DNA of 64,000 nt. It comes from Spirometra erinaceieuropaei. Taxonomy: Eukaryota; Platyhelminthes; Cestoda; Diphyllobothriidea; Diphyllobothriidae. How positions within the stretch are numbered: position 1 is the first letter of the stretch; each line of letters begins with the position of its first letter. The notes under the pieces were generated by a model. It saw only the letters and a program-made list of their open reading frames with translations, was not told the DNA's origin and searched no databases. Of this stretch, positions 1 through 9,080 are shown one piece after another. The stretch is from the NCBI GenBank assembly GCA_902702965.1, contig CACRXP010000092.1:1381657-1445656 (forward strand), read 5' to 3'. The translations under genes were made by a program, and so were the position numbers.

Positions 1-149
1 CCAACTTTCCTCCTCTGTGAATTTAAAAATGTCATCTACGGAGGGGTTTCAGTTCAGGGTCTGCATTTACAGTTTTGGTGTAGGACACAGGAATGTGAGC
101 CCTCAAGAATTAAAATGACCTCGAGCTGAATTGTAGGAAATATAGTTAT
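1..149. other. No recognisable feature
   Basis: Unique-looking non-coding sequence at the window edge. No long reading frame and no match to the repeat families seen elsewhere in the window. Confidence 0.4.
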
Positions 150-440
150 TCCCATGTCCTAACCCTACCTTAACTCTAACCCCAAACCTAACGCTAACCT
201 TCACCTTATTTCTAACCCTAGTCACTCTGGAATTTAGTTTTTTTATTTCTGTGTCCTGCCGAGTTAAGGTTCAAATTAGGGTTGCGATTAGAGCTACGGC
301 TATGACAGGGAATAGGTACTCCTTCTGGAATTTAGCACGAGGCTATCTGTATTAAGGGGAGGGGGATGCCTATTCAGGCGTCTTTCCGGTTTAGGATCTG
401 GATTGCGCTTAGGGTTCGAGATTAGGATACTATAAACGTC
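150..440. repeat. Telomere-like dispersed repeat
   Basis: A run of degenerate CCCTAA-type units (about 160-235) is followed by TTAGGG-type units (about 275-430). Between them is a conserved block, GGAATTTAGC followed by a GGCTATCTGTATTA-like stretch. The same block recurs near 6105, 25830 and 54540, next to similar TTAGGG-like tracts. It is a dispersed element with a telomere-like core and not a true telomere, because the units are irregular and unique sequence follows. Confidence 0.55.
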
Positions 441-2089
441 GGGATTGCGTACTGGTAAAATAAAAAATTATTAAAAACGGACACAGAAAATGGAGGGAAG
501 GTTTTAGGCAATTAGAAGTTAGTTCAGTGGCAAGGAAATCTCAGTAGTTAGTTGACAAGTTCTAGTCGGGCCATCGCGTTTGCATTGTAATAAAACTAAA
601 CGGAAAATGCGCATGAAGAGGATTTATCGAAAGCAAACATCTACTCACCAACCAGTCTTCAGAATCCATCTCTGAAAATTTTTGCAATTTATTCCCCCGT
701 TCGATGGAAATCTTCCAAACCTACGCTCTTCGCTATGATCACGACTTGCCAATCTGGATGACGCCATAAGCTGTTATGGTCTTCATCCTATTGACGACAA
801 GAGTAGAATTTGAGCAGTTAAAATTACCTAATCCCATGTGTTTTCTTACATCACTGTTTTTTTTCGAAACAATAATAGCCAGCTAGAAGAAGTCACGTTC
901 ATTTAATAAGATCCGTATTTAGGATCTTCACAAAAAACACCTTCTTCTGATAACAGTGTCGGGCAAAGGACGTGTGGGCGTGCACTACTCTGTCGAGAAG
1001 CGGATCCAGATGTTCACTGGTGCTCTAAACGCCTGTTCATGATCACAGATCACTAGAGATAGCGCCTACTGAAATCGATCGTGAGCGGTCGCCATTGGAT
1101 GGTCATTTAGGGAGTGCATGCCTGCAGTCGGCAGGATCGACAATTGTCTCGACTCCGAAGGGGAGGGGTTGTTTCCTGAATCTGGTTCAGTGTAACGCGA
1201 TATGAATGTGCCCCCTTTAGTGAGCCCATAGCCAAACATGCTTGCAAGACACTTGGCAAGGCAAAATCAACAGATTCTTGAATAATTGTTCAGCACTATC
1301 GACGGAAGTCCCAGCAGAAATGGGGTGGCGGATCAAATCATCATTGCTGAGCGTCGTAAATGCAGTGGTGCCCGTTAGAGGCAGGAGGCCGAAGAGAACA
1401 TATGTCTACGGTTTGTCAGCCCCAAAAGAGAAGATGGGAATCAGCTTTTAAAACCTACTGTACACTCTGGAGTTGTGTAGGTAGGACGACCTGAGGAAAT
1501 TTTCTTATGTTTGGTCTACAAAAGCGTGAGTGTCGATCCCGATCAAACTGAGGTCTACAAATCATGGGATGGAAAGATCGTCGTCAGTTTGAGCGTAACA
1601 AAAGTGCTAATTCACTTTTTCAGCCAAGCTTATTGGTTGAACAATTTTGTTTTCACGAGCGACAAACAGGGTTGCCTACTTTGAACAGCGCCTTTTAGTA
1701 ATTGTGTTTTGCAACTCTGCTGAGAAGAACAACAAAGCAAACTGACTTGTCACATGTTATGTCTGGGTCGCGGGTCGATTAATTATGTTTGCATAATTTA
1801 GAAGACTTAAGTGAAGCCATTGTTTTTCGCTTCATAGTTGGTTCGTCATTGTGGCCACTCAGGTTCTAGGTGTGCCTTTAAATATTTCAAGGGATGTGCC
1901 TAGTTTCCGGACTTACAGCTCTGAATTTCTAAATTTCACGCAAAATTGTACTGCCAATTTGCTTTCATACGGTCCTATTTTTGAGTACATTTTAAACCGC
2001 TAGGGGGATTTCCGTTGCTTGGACATTATTTTTCCCTTAACGCAGGAAATCCGAGCTCTTTTCTTCCACTTACTGCGCGTTTTCAACTA
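441..2089. other. Intergenic, nothing recognised
   Basis: No conserved coding segment. The only open frames are short (for example 1242-1451) and show no family resemblance. The base composition is ordinary and I see no internal repeat. Confidence 0.4.
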
Positions 2090-2200
2090 AAAATGACTGA
2101 GAAATTGTTTAAAGATAAAAGGCATATGATCAGGCACAATGACCTCCCCTTACCATATTCGGTGCTAAGACGTCCACCGCACAGGGGAATCAGTCACGTG
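2090..2200 (+). pseudogene. Penelope-like element fragment, C-terminal end of GIY-YIG protein
   Basis: The translated stretch reads HNDLPLPYSVLRR, which matches the conserved tail NDLPIPYSVL found at the end of the other PLE copies (for example 61430-61480 on + and 55310-55370 on -). Only the last 30 or so residues of the element's protein remain. The upstream endonuclease domain is missing, so it is a dead relic. Confidence 0.6.
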
Positions 2201-2209
2201 GGTTTCGTC

Positions 2210-2400
2210 TATGCCAGCTATCTGCAGGGAAGAAAGGGACTTTGGAATCGGTAGAGATATAAGCTTGCAGAAGTTCACCTACCCTTCGCAGCCTATTATT
2301 TTCTACTTAGCCGTACTGACAAAGGCAAGTGAGGCTGAAATGACAATTTCTGACTTGTTAGCTGTCGCCAGCCGTCCGGATCGCGACCGACAGGATAATG
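2210..2400. repeat. SINE-related fragment
   Basis: It shares a GAGATATAAGCTT-like block, a GACAAAGGCAAG block and a CGACCGACAGGATAAT block with the copy at 3675-3990. It represents the non-tRNA body of the SINE1 family in a divergent state. Confidence 0.35.
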
Positions 2401-2450
2401 AAGCCTGACGTTTCGAAACCTCGTTCGAACTCATCATCAGAGACAGTCGC
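2395..2450 (-). ncRNA. Hammerhead ribozyme motif, PLE type (weakened)
   Basis: Read on the minus strand, the segment has CTGATGA, a stem II region and GAAACGTC in the order of a type I hammerhead. The core bases are intact, but stem II (GAGTTC with GGTTTC) contains mismatches, so activity is doubtful. The flanking sequence is a PLE terminal repeat. Confidence 0.55.
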
Positions 2451-2511
2451 AGATAAGGGTACTAGTGGCTCAGAGAGTGTAGTAATTATAGCACGTGGCT
2501 GCCGTGGGACC

Positions 2512-2843
2512 ATATGTGTACTGGAATTAACAGCTCTCGCGATCACCGTTGGGGTCGTAATAAATGCGATGGCGGCTTGTCAGTCCGCATCCGAGTCGTT
2601 AATGGTCGCGATTTCGTCATCCGTGGTGGACGATGGTGTGACGATTGCTCGGCAAATTGACGGGCGGACAACAATCCCAGTGACAGCGGAACAAACTGTC
2701 GAGTAATCACTACACCAACATCCAACACGGATGATGAATTTGCGGAAATTAATGACTCGGACGCGGACTGACGAGCCGTCATCGCATCAATTACGACCCC
2801 CAGCGGTGATCGCGAGAGCTGTTAATTATAGTACGCATGTGGA
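2512..2843. repeat. Imperfect inverted repeat in PLE terminal region
   Basis: Left arm about 2512-2660 and right arm about 2700-2843 are complementary. For example, AACAGCTCTCGCGATCACC on the left mirrors GGTGATCGCGAGAGCTGTT on the right. A short spacer separates them. The sequence resembles the body of the PLE terminal repeats at 33590-33760 and 55140-55260. It is probably two terminal repeats in head-to-head orientation. Confidence 0.6.
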
Positions 2844-2906
2844 TCATGAAAGTTATTACTATAAATACTGCAGCATTTATGCCTCTGTTGCGGCGCGCGG
2901 AGTGAC

Positions 2907-3050
2907 CAAGCGGTGTGTGTGTTCTGTACTCAGAGCGCTAATATGATCAGGACAAATCCTAGTGTTGGTAGGAGGGGGAAGACAGAAGGCACCATAATGA
3001 GGGGTTTATTGTGCACAGAACCCGGAGTTGTCCTCTCAGGCGGCAGTGGC
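2907..3050 (+). repeat. Dispersed repeat, inverted copy at 38536-38690
   Basis: It shares GTGACCAAGCGGTGTG and GAGGGGTTTATTGTGCACAG with the complement of 38536-38690. No coding content is recognised. In both places it abuts PLE terminal-repeat sequence, so it may be an alternative internal part of a PLE. Confidence 0.55.
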
Positions 3051-3415
3051 CACTGGCGAAGCCAGGACTGTTGTTGACTGCGTCCAATCATGCCTGAGAG
3101 TCCCTGAGATAGTGGTGGCAACCGCTTTTGTAGGCTCGTTGGCCAAACTCAAGTTGTGGCCAGTCCGCGTGTGTTGCATTTGCCGAGGGGTGGTGCCCCA
3201 GTGGTTTATGTTGTGGTTTCAGGGGGGAGGGTGCGTTCAAGTGGCTGCATGGGCAGCTGAGGTCGTGTGGACGCAGGTATGCCAGAGCTGTCGGTCGTGG
3301 CGCTTCAGGTCAGCGCGTCTGGAACGGCTCACTGCAAAAGTTTGGATGACCTTGAGACAGCGAGGTCTTGAACATGGGCGCCAGACCGCTCATGATGGCT
3401 GGCTTCCACACCCCT
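3051..3415. other. No recognisable feature
   Basis: A frame stays open here (3028-3525), but its product is low in complexity, resembles nothing known, and runs into the TTC repeat as poly-phenylalanine. I do not call it a gene. Confidence 0.35.
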
Positions 3416-3420
3416 TCTAC

Positions 3421-3475
3421 CCTGGTGATGCGTTCGAGCGGGTGTCCGAAACGTCAGACCAGCAAATTTCCTGTC
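3421..3475 (+). ncRNA. Degenerate hammerhead ribozyme motif
   Basis: The plus strand has CTGGTGA, a stem II hairpin and GAAACGTCAG. This matches the PLE hammerhead except that the invariant A of CTGATGA is G, which should abolish cleavage. It ends at GATCG (3481-3485), the usual end of the PLE repeat in this window. Confidence 0.5.
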
Positions 3476-3485
3476 CCAATGATCG

Positions 3486-3548
3486 CTTCTTCTTCTTCTT
3501 CTTCTTCTTCTTCTTCTTCTTCTAGTAATTCTTCCTCTTCTTCTTCTG
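3486..3548. repeat. (TTC)n microsatellite
   Basis: Uninterrupted TTC repeats from 3486 to about 3523, then an interruption and further TTC/CTC units. The array starts exactly where the PLE terminal repeat ends. Confidence 0.9.
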
Positions 3549-3674
3549 AACTGTTTCCTAGAACTCGCCTGTTTACGTCTATCGGCAACATATGAATTAC
3601 GTTGGAAGTGCGTTCGTAAATGGGGTTATGGAGTCTGCTCGTTCGTAGGGTCCTTGTAGGCGATCGCTGAGCGA

Positions 3675-3990
3675 AAGAGGGTGGCAAAGAAGACAAGAGA
3701 GACTGGAACGACCATTTCTGGCCTAGTAGTCCTCGTCAGCCAGTCTAAGCCGAACACAGGTTTGCAATTTCTGGGTCTCCAACTCGGGTCCCCTGATCAT
3801 CCAACGTTGGCAACTTCAGAGATCTACCAACTGAGCCACGGCCTCATTGTCCTGTCGGTCGCGAACGGGACTACTGGCGACGGCTGAAAAGCCAGAAATT
3901 GCCATTTCAGCCTTGCCTGCCTTTGTGGGTACTGGTAAGCGGGAGATAAAAGGCTGTGAAGAGGACGTGACCTTCTGTAAACTTATATCT
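3675..3990 (-). repeat. tRNA-derived SINE1, divergent copy
   Basis: On the minus strand a tRNA-like head is visible: GTGGCTCAGTTGGTAGATC (box A type), then a GGACCCGAG-type box B region. The typical SINE1 tail (GCCAGAAATGG...CTTGTCTT) ends near 3690. A second, oppositely oriented tail block follows at 3870-3930. It is not a functional tRNA gene. Confidence 0.55.
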
Positions 3991-5312
3991 CGGTTAGATG
4001 GTAGTTGGTAGCCCTCCCGGTACCGAAAACTCCCAGCTACCTGTCTTACGGGACCGGTGGTAAGAGGAGATATGCGGGTGGGGCAGATGAGTGGAGGCGT
4101 AAATGGCGCTTGTAGGGTATGCCTGCAATTGACGTTCCTGGGAAAGTGGAAGCCTAATTTAAATAAGGTGAAAAATGCATGGAAGGTATAGAAATAAGCA
4201 TGGATATTTAGTACGGTATGCGGAATAGATGCATCCTTGCCCCAGATTGGAAAGAATAGCGAGTGAAGGCGAACAACCAATAGGAAGAAGACAGTGTGTC
4301 TTAAGGTCATTCCGCAGTATGTGCGATAGTACTCTAACCGACAGAATGGACATAAGAACACGAGAGTCAAGCAGCAGCACGCAGGACGACATAACGCAAG
4401 CGGGGTAAGACTTAAATGCGAAAAATATGTTTGGGCGAAAGAGAAAATCTGCAAATAGTAGTGTATTGTCACTGGGGCCACATCTAGGATTAAAACTATT
4501 GCAGTAGTTGTTTGCTATACGTGAATGGTGTACAATACAACGTAAAGAGGAATTAGCACTCTGTATATATAGATACACTTTGTGCTGCTTGCAGATCCCA
4601 GTCTCTTAGAAGGCGAAGGAAAGCAGGACCGCAAGTGGATAGGCCGGCAGATTATTTACGGATCCTGGAAATAATCCAGTCGTCCTACCTAGTGCAGTAT
4701 CTCCAGCAGAAAGGACTACTGACCTGTAGGGTCTAATGTAGATGCCGAAAGGTCATGCCCTTACAAATACTGCGACAGCACACGGATGGTTATGCCTTCA
4801 GGTAACAACGGGGTACTGTGGTATGCAGCCTACGATGGTACCTCCAAAATGAATTAGATACAGGTAACACAGTGCGCGCATGCAATTAGAAGCATAATGA
4901 GAAGGATGATGAATCATAATCCGCCTAGGATAAATCTTTGCCCTTTACTAAAGATTTCCGTGTAGGGGTGCAATACAATGAGTCTATATAGACATTTTTG
5001 CAGCGCGTCGTTCTCGGGCGGTTAAAGTGAAGAAGAAAGTCATCCTGACAGGGCTTCTGCGCGTGCACTCCCAGATATAATGAGAACGTAATCACAGAGC
5101 TTGAAATCGAGCCAGTAAGTACAATTGTAGAATCAGTGGGCAGGACTACCAACTACCATCCTACCTATATCTCTACCGATTTTAGAATCCTTTTATTACC
5201 TGGAGATGGCTGACATAATTTGGACGAAACCTGTGGTGCCATCGCTATAAAAAGTGCACTCTTGTAAATCGTAGCTTCGGTGGCGAAATATGCATGGGAC
5301 TTCTGAAAAAAC
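3991..5312. other. Intergenic, nothing recognised
   Basis: Overlapping minus-strand frames (3816-4481, 4159-4578) lack any recognisable motif and partly lie in the SINE, so they are not called. A short block near 4045-4075 (CCTG..TTACGGGACC) resembles the flank of the telomere-like repeat at 22650. Confidence 0.35.
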
Positions 5313-5690
5313 AGTATGTTATTACCGACAAAGACAAGGGAGAGTGGAATGGGCATTTCTGGCTTATTAGTCGTCAGCCAGTCATACTCAACCCCGAAGT
5401 GTGGAGCGCCTGGGGTTCGAACTCGCGACCTGTTAGTTAGAAGTCCACACCTCTAACCACTGGGCCACGAGTCCGTTGTCCTGTCGGCTTTAGATCGGGA
5501 ATATACAATGGTATGGGGCGCTCAGCGATCGTTCATACGGAACTCCCTCGTTCCGTTGTGCCTTAAGGACTCTCTCTCGAGCCCAACCAGCAGCCGCACA
5601 GCGGCGCATGATATAGGCAGCATGTTATTACCGACAAAGATAAGGGAGACTAGAATGGCCATTTCTGGCTTATTAGCCGTCGTTTGAAAA
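5313..5690 (-). repeat. tRNA-derived SINE1, about one and a half units
   Basis: Read on the minus strand, a tRNA-like head (GTGGCCCAGTGGTTAGAGG, then GAGTTCGAACCCC) is followed by a body ending in CTTGTCTTTGTCGGTAATA. The unit at 5313-5516 runs straight into a linker with GAACGAGGGAGTTCCG and then a second tail block (5618-5690). The head-to-tail layout suggests a tandem or composite SINE. Confidence 0.7.
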
Positions 5691-6044
5691 GACTATCAAC
5701 CCTCCCGGTGCTTATCTCTACTGCTTAGTTGGGGGTGACCATCGTCGTCAAATGCTTCCTTGAAGACTTTGCCTTCACATCGCAATCCTCCCGTAGCGAA
5801 CGCCAGGAATACCACGTGAAGACTGTTCGCCTCATGCGGAAAAATTAAATAAAAAGAAGTGTAGATCAAGCGAACGGATAATGCCCAAGGATGTTCACCA
5901 TGCTTACAGGGGGCCTTGATGCCCGGTTCGGTATAAGAAATCGGAGAATACGAGAATAGACAGTCTTCTGGACCGTATTCCTGTATCGAGTATAAGTGGT
6001 TTGATACACATTAGCAAACACTTCTGATGATAACTGTTAGCATT
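5691..6044. other. No recognisable feature
   Basis: Short unique stretch with no coding or repeat signal that I can support. Confidence 0.35.
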
Positions 6045-6260
6045 CGATTTAGTGGCTAGAGTTGACGTGGGGTTAGGCTTGGGACAAGGGAAAAGGTACA
6101 ATTACTGGAATTTAGCGAAAGGCCATTTGGATTCCTGTGGGGTATTTTCCGTGTCAAAATTTTAAACGCAAGCTCTAACTGAACCCCCCCCCTAGCATGG
6201 GATTTCACGGGATTCCTAGAGGGTAGGACAGGCTGGTAATAACTTATTCCTGCCAATAAG
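6045..6260. repeat. Telomere-like dispersed repeat, decayed
   Basis: It contains GGGGTTAGGCTTGGGAC, then TTACTGGAATTTAGC and a GGCCATTTGGATT block, which parallels 290-360 and 25790-25870. The TTAGGG-like part is nearly gone. Confidence 0.45.
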
Positions 6261-7019
6261 TTTTAGACAGAAGAGAAAAAATTGCAAGTTTTAAGTCAAA
6301 AACGCCGAGTCCTGCGCTCCCGAATCTTTCTCACGGTCACTGTGTGTAATTACGTGTTCTAAAGCAATCAGCCTCCATGCCTCATGCGCGCGAATTTTCA
6401 AATTAAATCTTTTTCCTGTTGTTAGATTGCTTTCTTGCACTTTGCCCAGGAGCTGGCCTTCGGCCACCGGCTACCGTCTTCAACCAGCTCCCGTCCGAGG
6501 TGGCCGTGACTTTGGCGCATGTGTGTCGGTGTTTGGTGACCTTAACTTCTTCAAAACGCCTGCCTCTGTTCACGCGTCCTTGAGGCTCGGCCAAGTGTGG
6601 GCGAGCGGCTAGGACAAACCGTTCGGCCTACTGCATGTCACCCGACTATAAGCAATAGTTCAGACTGTGTTCGTTTCCAAGCGGAGGCTACACTTTTGGA
6701 GACGGCACCAGTGTGTTCGTTTTTTCTCTGGCGCAGCGTGCGACCGTTATGAGTCTTGCTTGTAGAAAGGGAGAAGATGGCTTTCAATATGGCTGGAATC
6801 TCGCCAGAAGTGGTAGACCTCCATGCGCTGCCATCGCCCCTTCCCCTCTCCCTGCATGACTGCCAAGGTCTAGTGTGGTGTGGCGACGCATGATAGTTCG
6901 GCTGTCGTTGCCGACGATGTCGACCTTGTGCTCCATAGCACGGCGACTTGATCGTGTTTTAGTTTATATTGGCAGTAGACTTTCGCTGCACCTCCCTCAC
7001 TCTCTCCTCTCCCACCTGC
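6261..7019. other. Intergenic, nothing recognised
   Basis: Only small frames on both strands, none with a recognisable domain. The GC content is somewhat raised from 6430 to 6600. Confidence 0.35.
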
Positions 7020-7510
7020 ACCCGGTGTCAAGACATAGTCCTGAAGACCGGAGGCGGGGGAGGACGCAGGTAGATGTCACGGTCGAGCTCGTACCTTGGC
7101 GCTCCACTTCACACCCCCTGGTCCACACAGCAAATGACCAGGATTTTAACCATCAACAAAAGGCTGGCTGGCACTGCCGAAGCCGCACCTAGGCGTGCCG
7201 TCACACCTGGCTCGGATCGCACGGAATGGGAGTGCCATAAGACCACAGTAAGGAGGAGCAGTTGAAGCCTGACTCTTAGACCACCAGTCGGTCACTCCAC
7301 CTGAACACACAACACTCAGTCGACTGCGAGGTCCAAGTTATCCCGTCAGCTGGCAACCTTCCAAGTCACGGCTTTTAGCGCACCGTGATGGCTTCAAGCG
7401 CGTCAGATTTTTTATAGTGAGGAGGAAAATTCGCTGAGTTGTCGACCCCACTCTCCGCATTCACAGGTCCCAGCCACTATCTGAGCCGGTCAGTTGACGG
7501 ATGAGGGGAA
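7020..7510. repeat. Dispersed repeat also seen at 47.1-48.3 kb
   Basis: 7020-7150 resembles 48140-48260 (GGTGTCAAGACA, GGAGGCGG, CCCCTGGTCCACA, GACCAGG). 7200-7505 resembles 47200-47420 (CACAGTAAGG, TTGGCAGCTTTTAGCGC, GAGCCGGTCAG). The order of the two blocks differs between the sites. No protein signal, so the element type is unknown. Confidence 0.5.
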
Positions 7511-8093
7511 TGGGGGTGACATATGCCGCATTATTCACCCTCCTAGTGCTAACCCTAGAACCGACCCCCGGAATAAATGACAAGGTCACCTTTAATGCGA
7601 TAATGGGGGCTCATATTCCCATGTTCAACCCATCTTTCAAATAATGACTAATAATCACCATGTGAACGCCGGCATGAACTCCAGGACATCGTCTCGAAGA
7701 AAAAGCTGAAATGTCAATGTCCTTCCAGTTAGCATGGTTGACTGGTGCAAGGCACCCGCATCTGACCATTCACTCTCACCTCCATCTCAGCCGACCTTGC
7801 GCAAAAGCGAGAGAACATTGCTCGGGGATCAAACGAACTGGTGTTCAAATCTTGAATGCGTAGCAGTGGAGTGGGGTAGCATTAGCTGTGACCAGCAGAT
7901 AAGTCACAAATGGCTATTCCATTGTCCCATTCTTCGTTGGTAACGTCTCCCAGATTAATGAGATATAGATATATAAACGGTAGGAGCTTGAAGCAAAGCG
8001 TGATAGGTACGTTTTGATAACGGCCAAATTCCGTCGAGCGCTAAGCGAACTAGGTGGACTTTCCGGTCACATGGGAGGGGTTCGGAAGAGGTA
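7511..8093. other. Intergenic, nothing recognised
   Basis: No coding or repeat signal that I can support. Confidence 0.35.
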
Positions 8094-9080
8094 CAGTAGG
8101 TGAGCTAACGCATGAAATCTCAACCGAAATTTCGAAATGCGTTTTCACTTCGAAAGACTAATTAAGTAGGGTTGTAAAACTAACCAGCCTACAGTGTAAT
8201 TCTATAATATTTCAGGTACCTCAGGATACCGGATTTCGGATGAGCTTCTTTTCGGCGGCATGCAAAAACTACACTATAAAAAATGATTACTTCAGTGGCA
8301 TGATTTTTTCTCATTGATTTTCGATGCCCTTAAAAGTCCAATCATATTTCATGGAAATGATATATAAAGATATTCATTTTTTCGCTCATTCAGTAGAAAA
8401 TTACGTCTGTTGTCAATTTTATCCTCGAAGGAGGGACGTGATTTAGTTTTAAAGGAGTTTCTAATTGTGAGACTTTTTAGTACCGTGAAATGGCTGTTCA
8501 TATAACGCCATGTCTCTGCATTTACCAATGTGACTTGTAAAGTTAACAATAGGGATCGAATTCAATGCTAAGTTTTATGAACCCCATATAGTCTCCTCTT
8601 AATACCGTAGAGAAATGTGTGGTTTTCCGTACGTAGAAAATACATGGCTGGTAGTTTGGAAACCCTGAATGCAAGTGTGACGTCAGAGCCGGTTCAAAAT
8701 TATTTGGAAATCGGAAAAGTTTTTAAAAATTGAATATTACACATACTTCGAGTAAAAAGTTGGAAGACGTAATTTTTTACCGAATGAGCAAGAGGATGAA
8801 TATTTTTATGCATGTTTTCCATGGAATATAATTGAATTTTTGAGGGCATCGAAAATCAATGAGAGAAATGCGTGTTACTTAAGTGGTCATTCTTTACAGA
8901 GTGCAGTTTTTCATTCAGCCGGAAGGAAGTTCGCCCGAAATTCTGCATCCTGAGGTAGCTGAATTATTTTAGAATTATGTTGCAGGCTGACTAGTTTTAC
9001 AACCCTACTTAATTAATCTTTTCGAAACGAAAACGCATTTTGGAATTTCGGTTGACATTTCATGAGTTAGCCCACCTACT
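8094..9080. mobile_element. Foldback (MITE-like) element with about 330-bp inverted arms
   Basis: The left arm (8094 to about 8420) begins AGTAGGTGAGCTAACGCATG and the right arm (about 8745-9080) ends CATGAGTTAGCCCACCTACT, its complement. Complementarity extends inwards through TTTCGAAATGCGTTTTC / GAAAACGCATTTTGGAA, ATTAAGTAGGGTTGTAAAAC / GTTTTACAACCCTACTTAAT and TTGATTTTCGATGCCC / GGGCATCGAAAATCAA. The centre has no transposase. Copies of the same family, many truncated, lie at 11497, 14230, 16050, 20045, 24320, 26029, 27163, 44741 and 55885. It is a non-autonomous element. Confidence 0.8.

Noticed and set aside
160..235. Chromosome end (telomere)
   Set aside because: The units are irregular, change strand within 150 bp, and are flanked by repeat blocks found inside the window.
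3028..3525. 165-codon + frame
   Set aside because: Ends in poly-Phe from the TTC microsatellite, overlaps a PLE terminal repeat, and matches no family.
3816..4481. 221-codon - frame, the longest in the first 20 kb
   Set aside because: Its C-terminal part is the SINE1 copy at 3675-3990, it overlaps another equally open frame, and no domain is visible.
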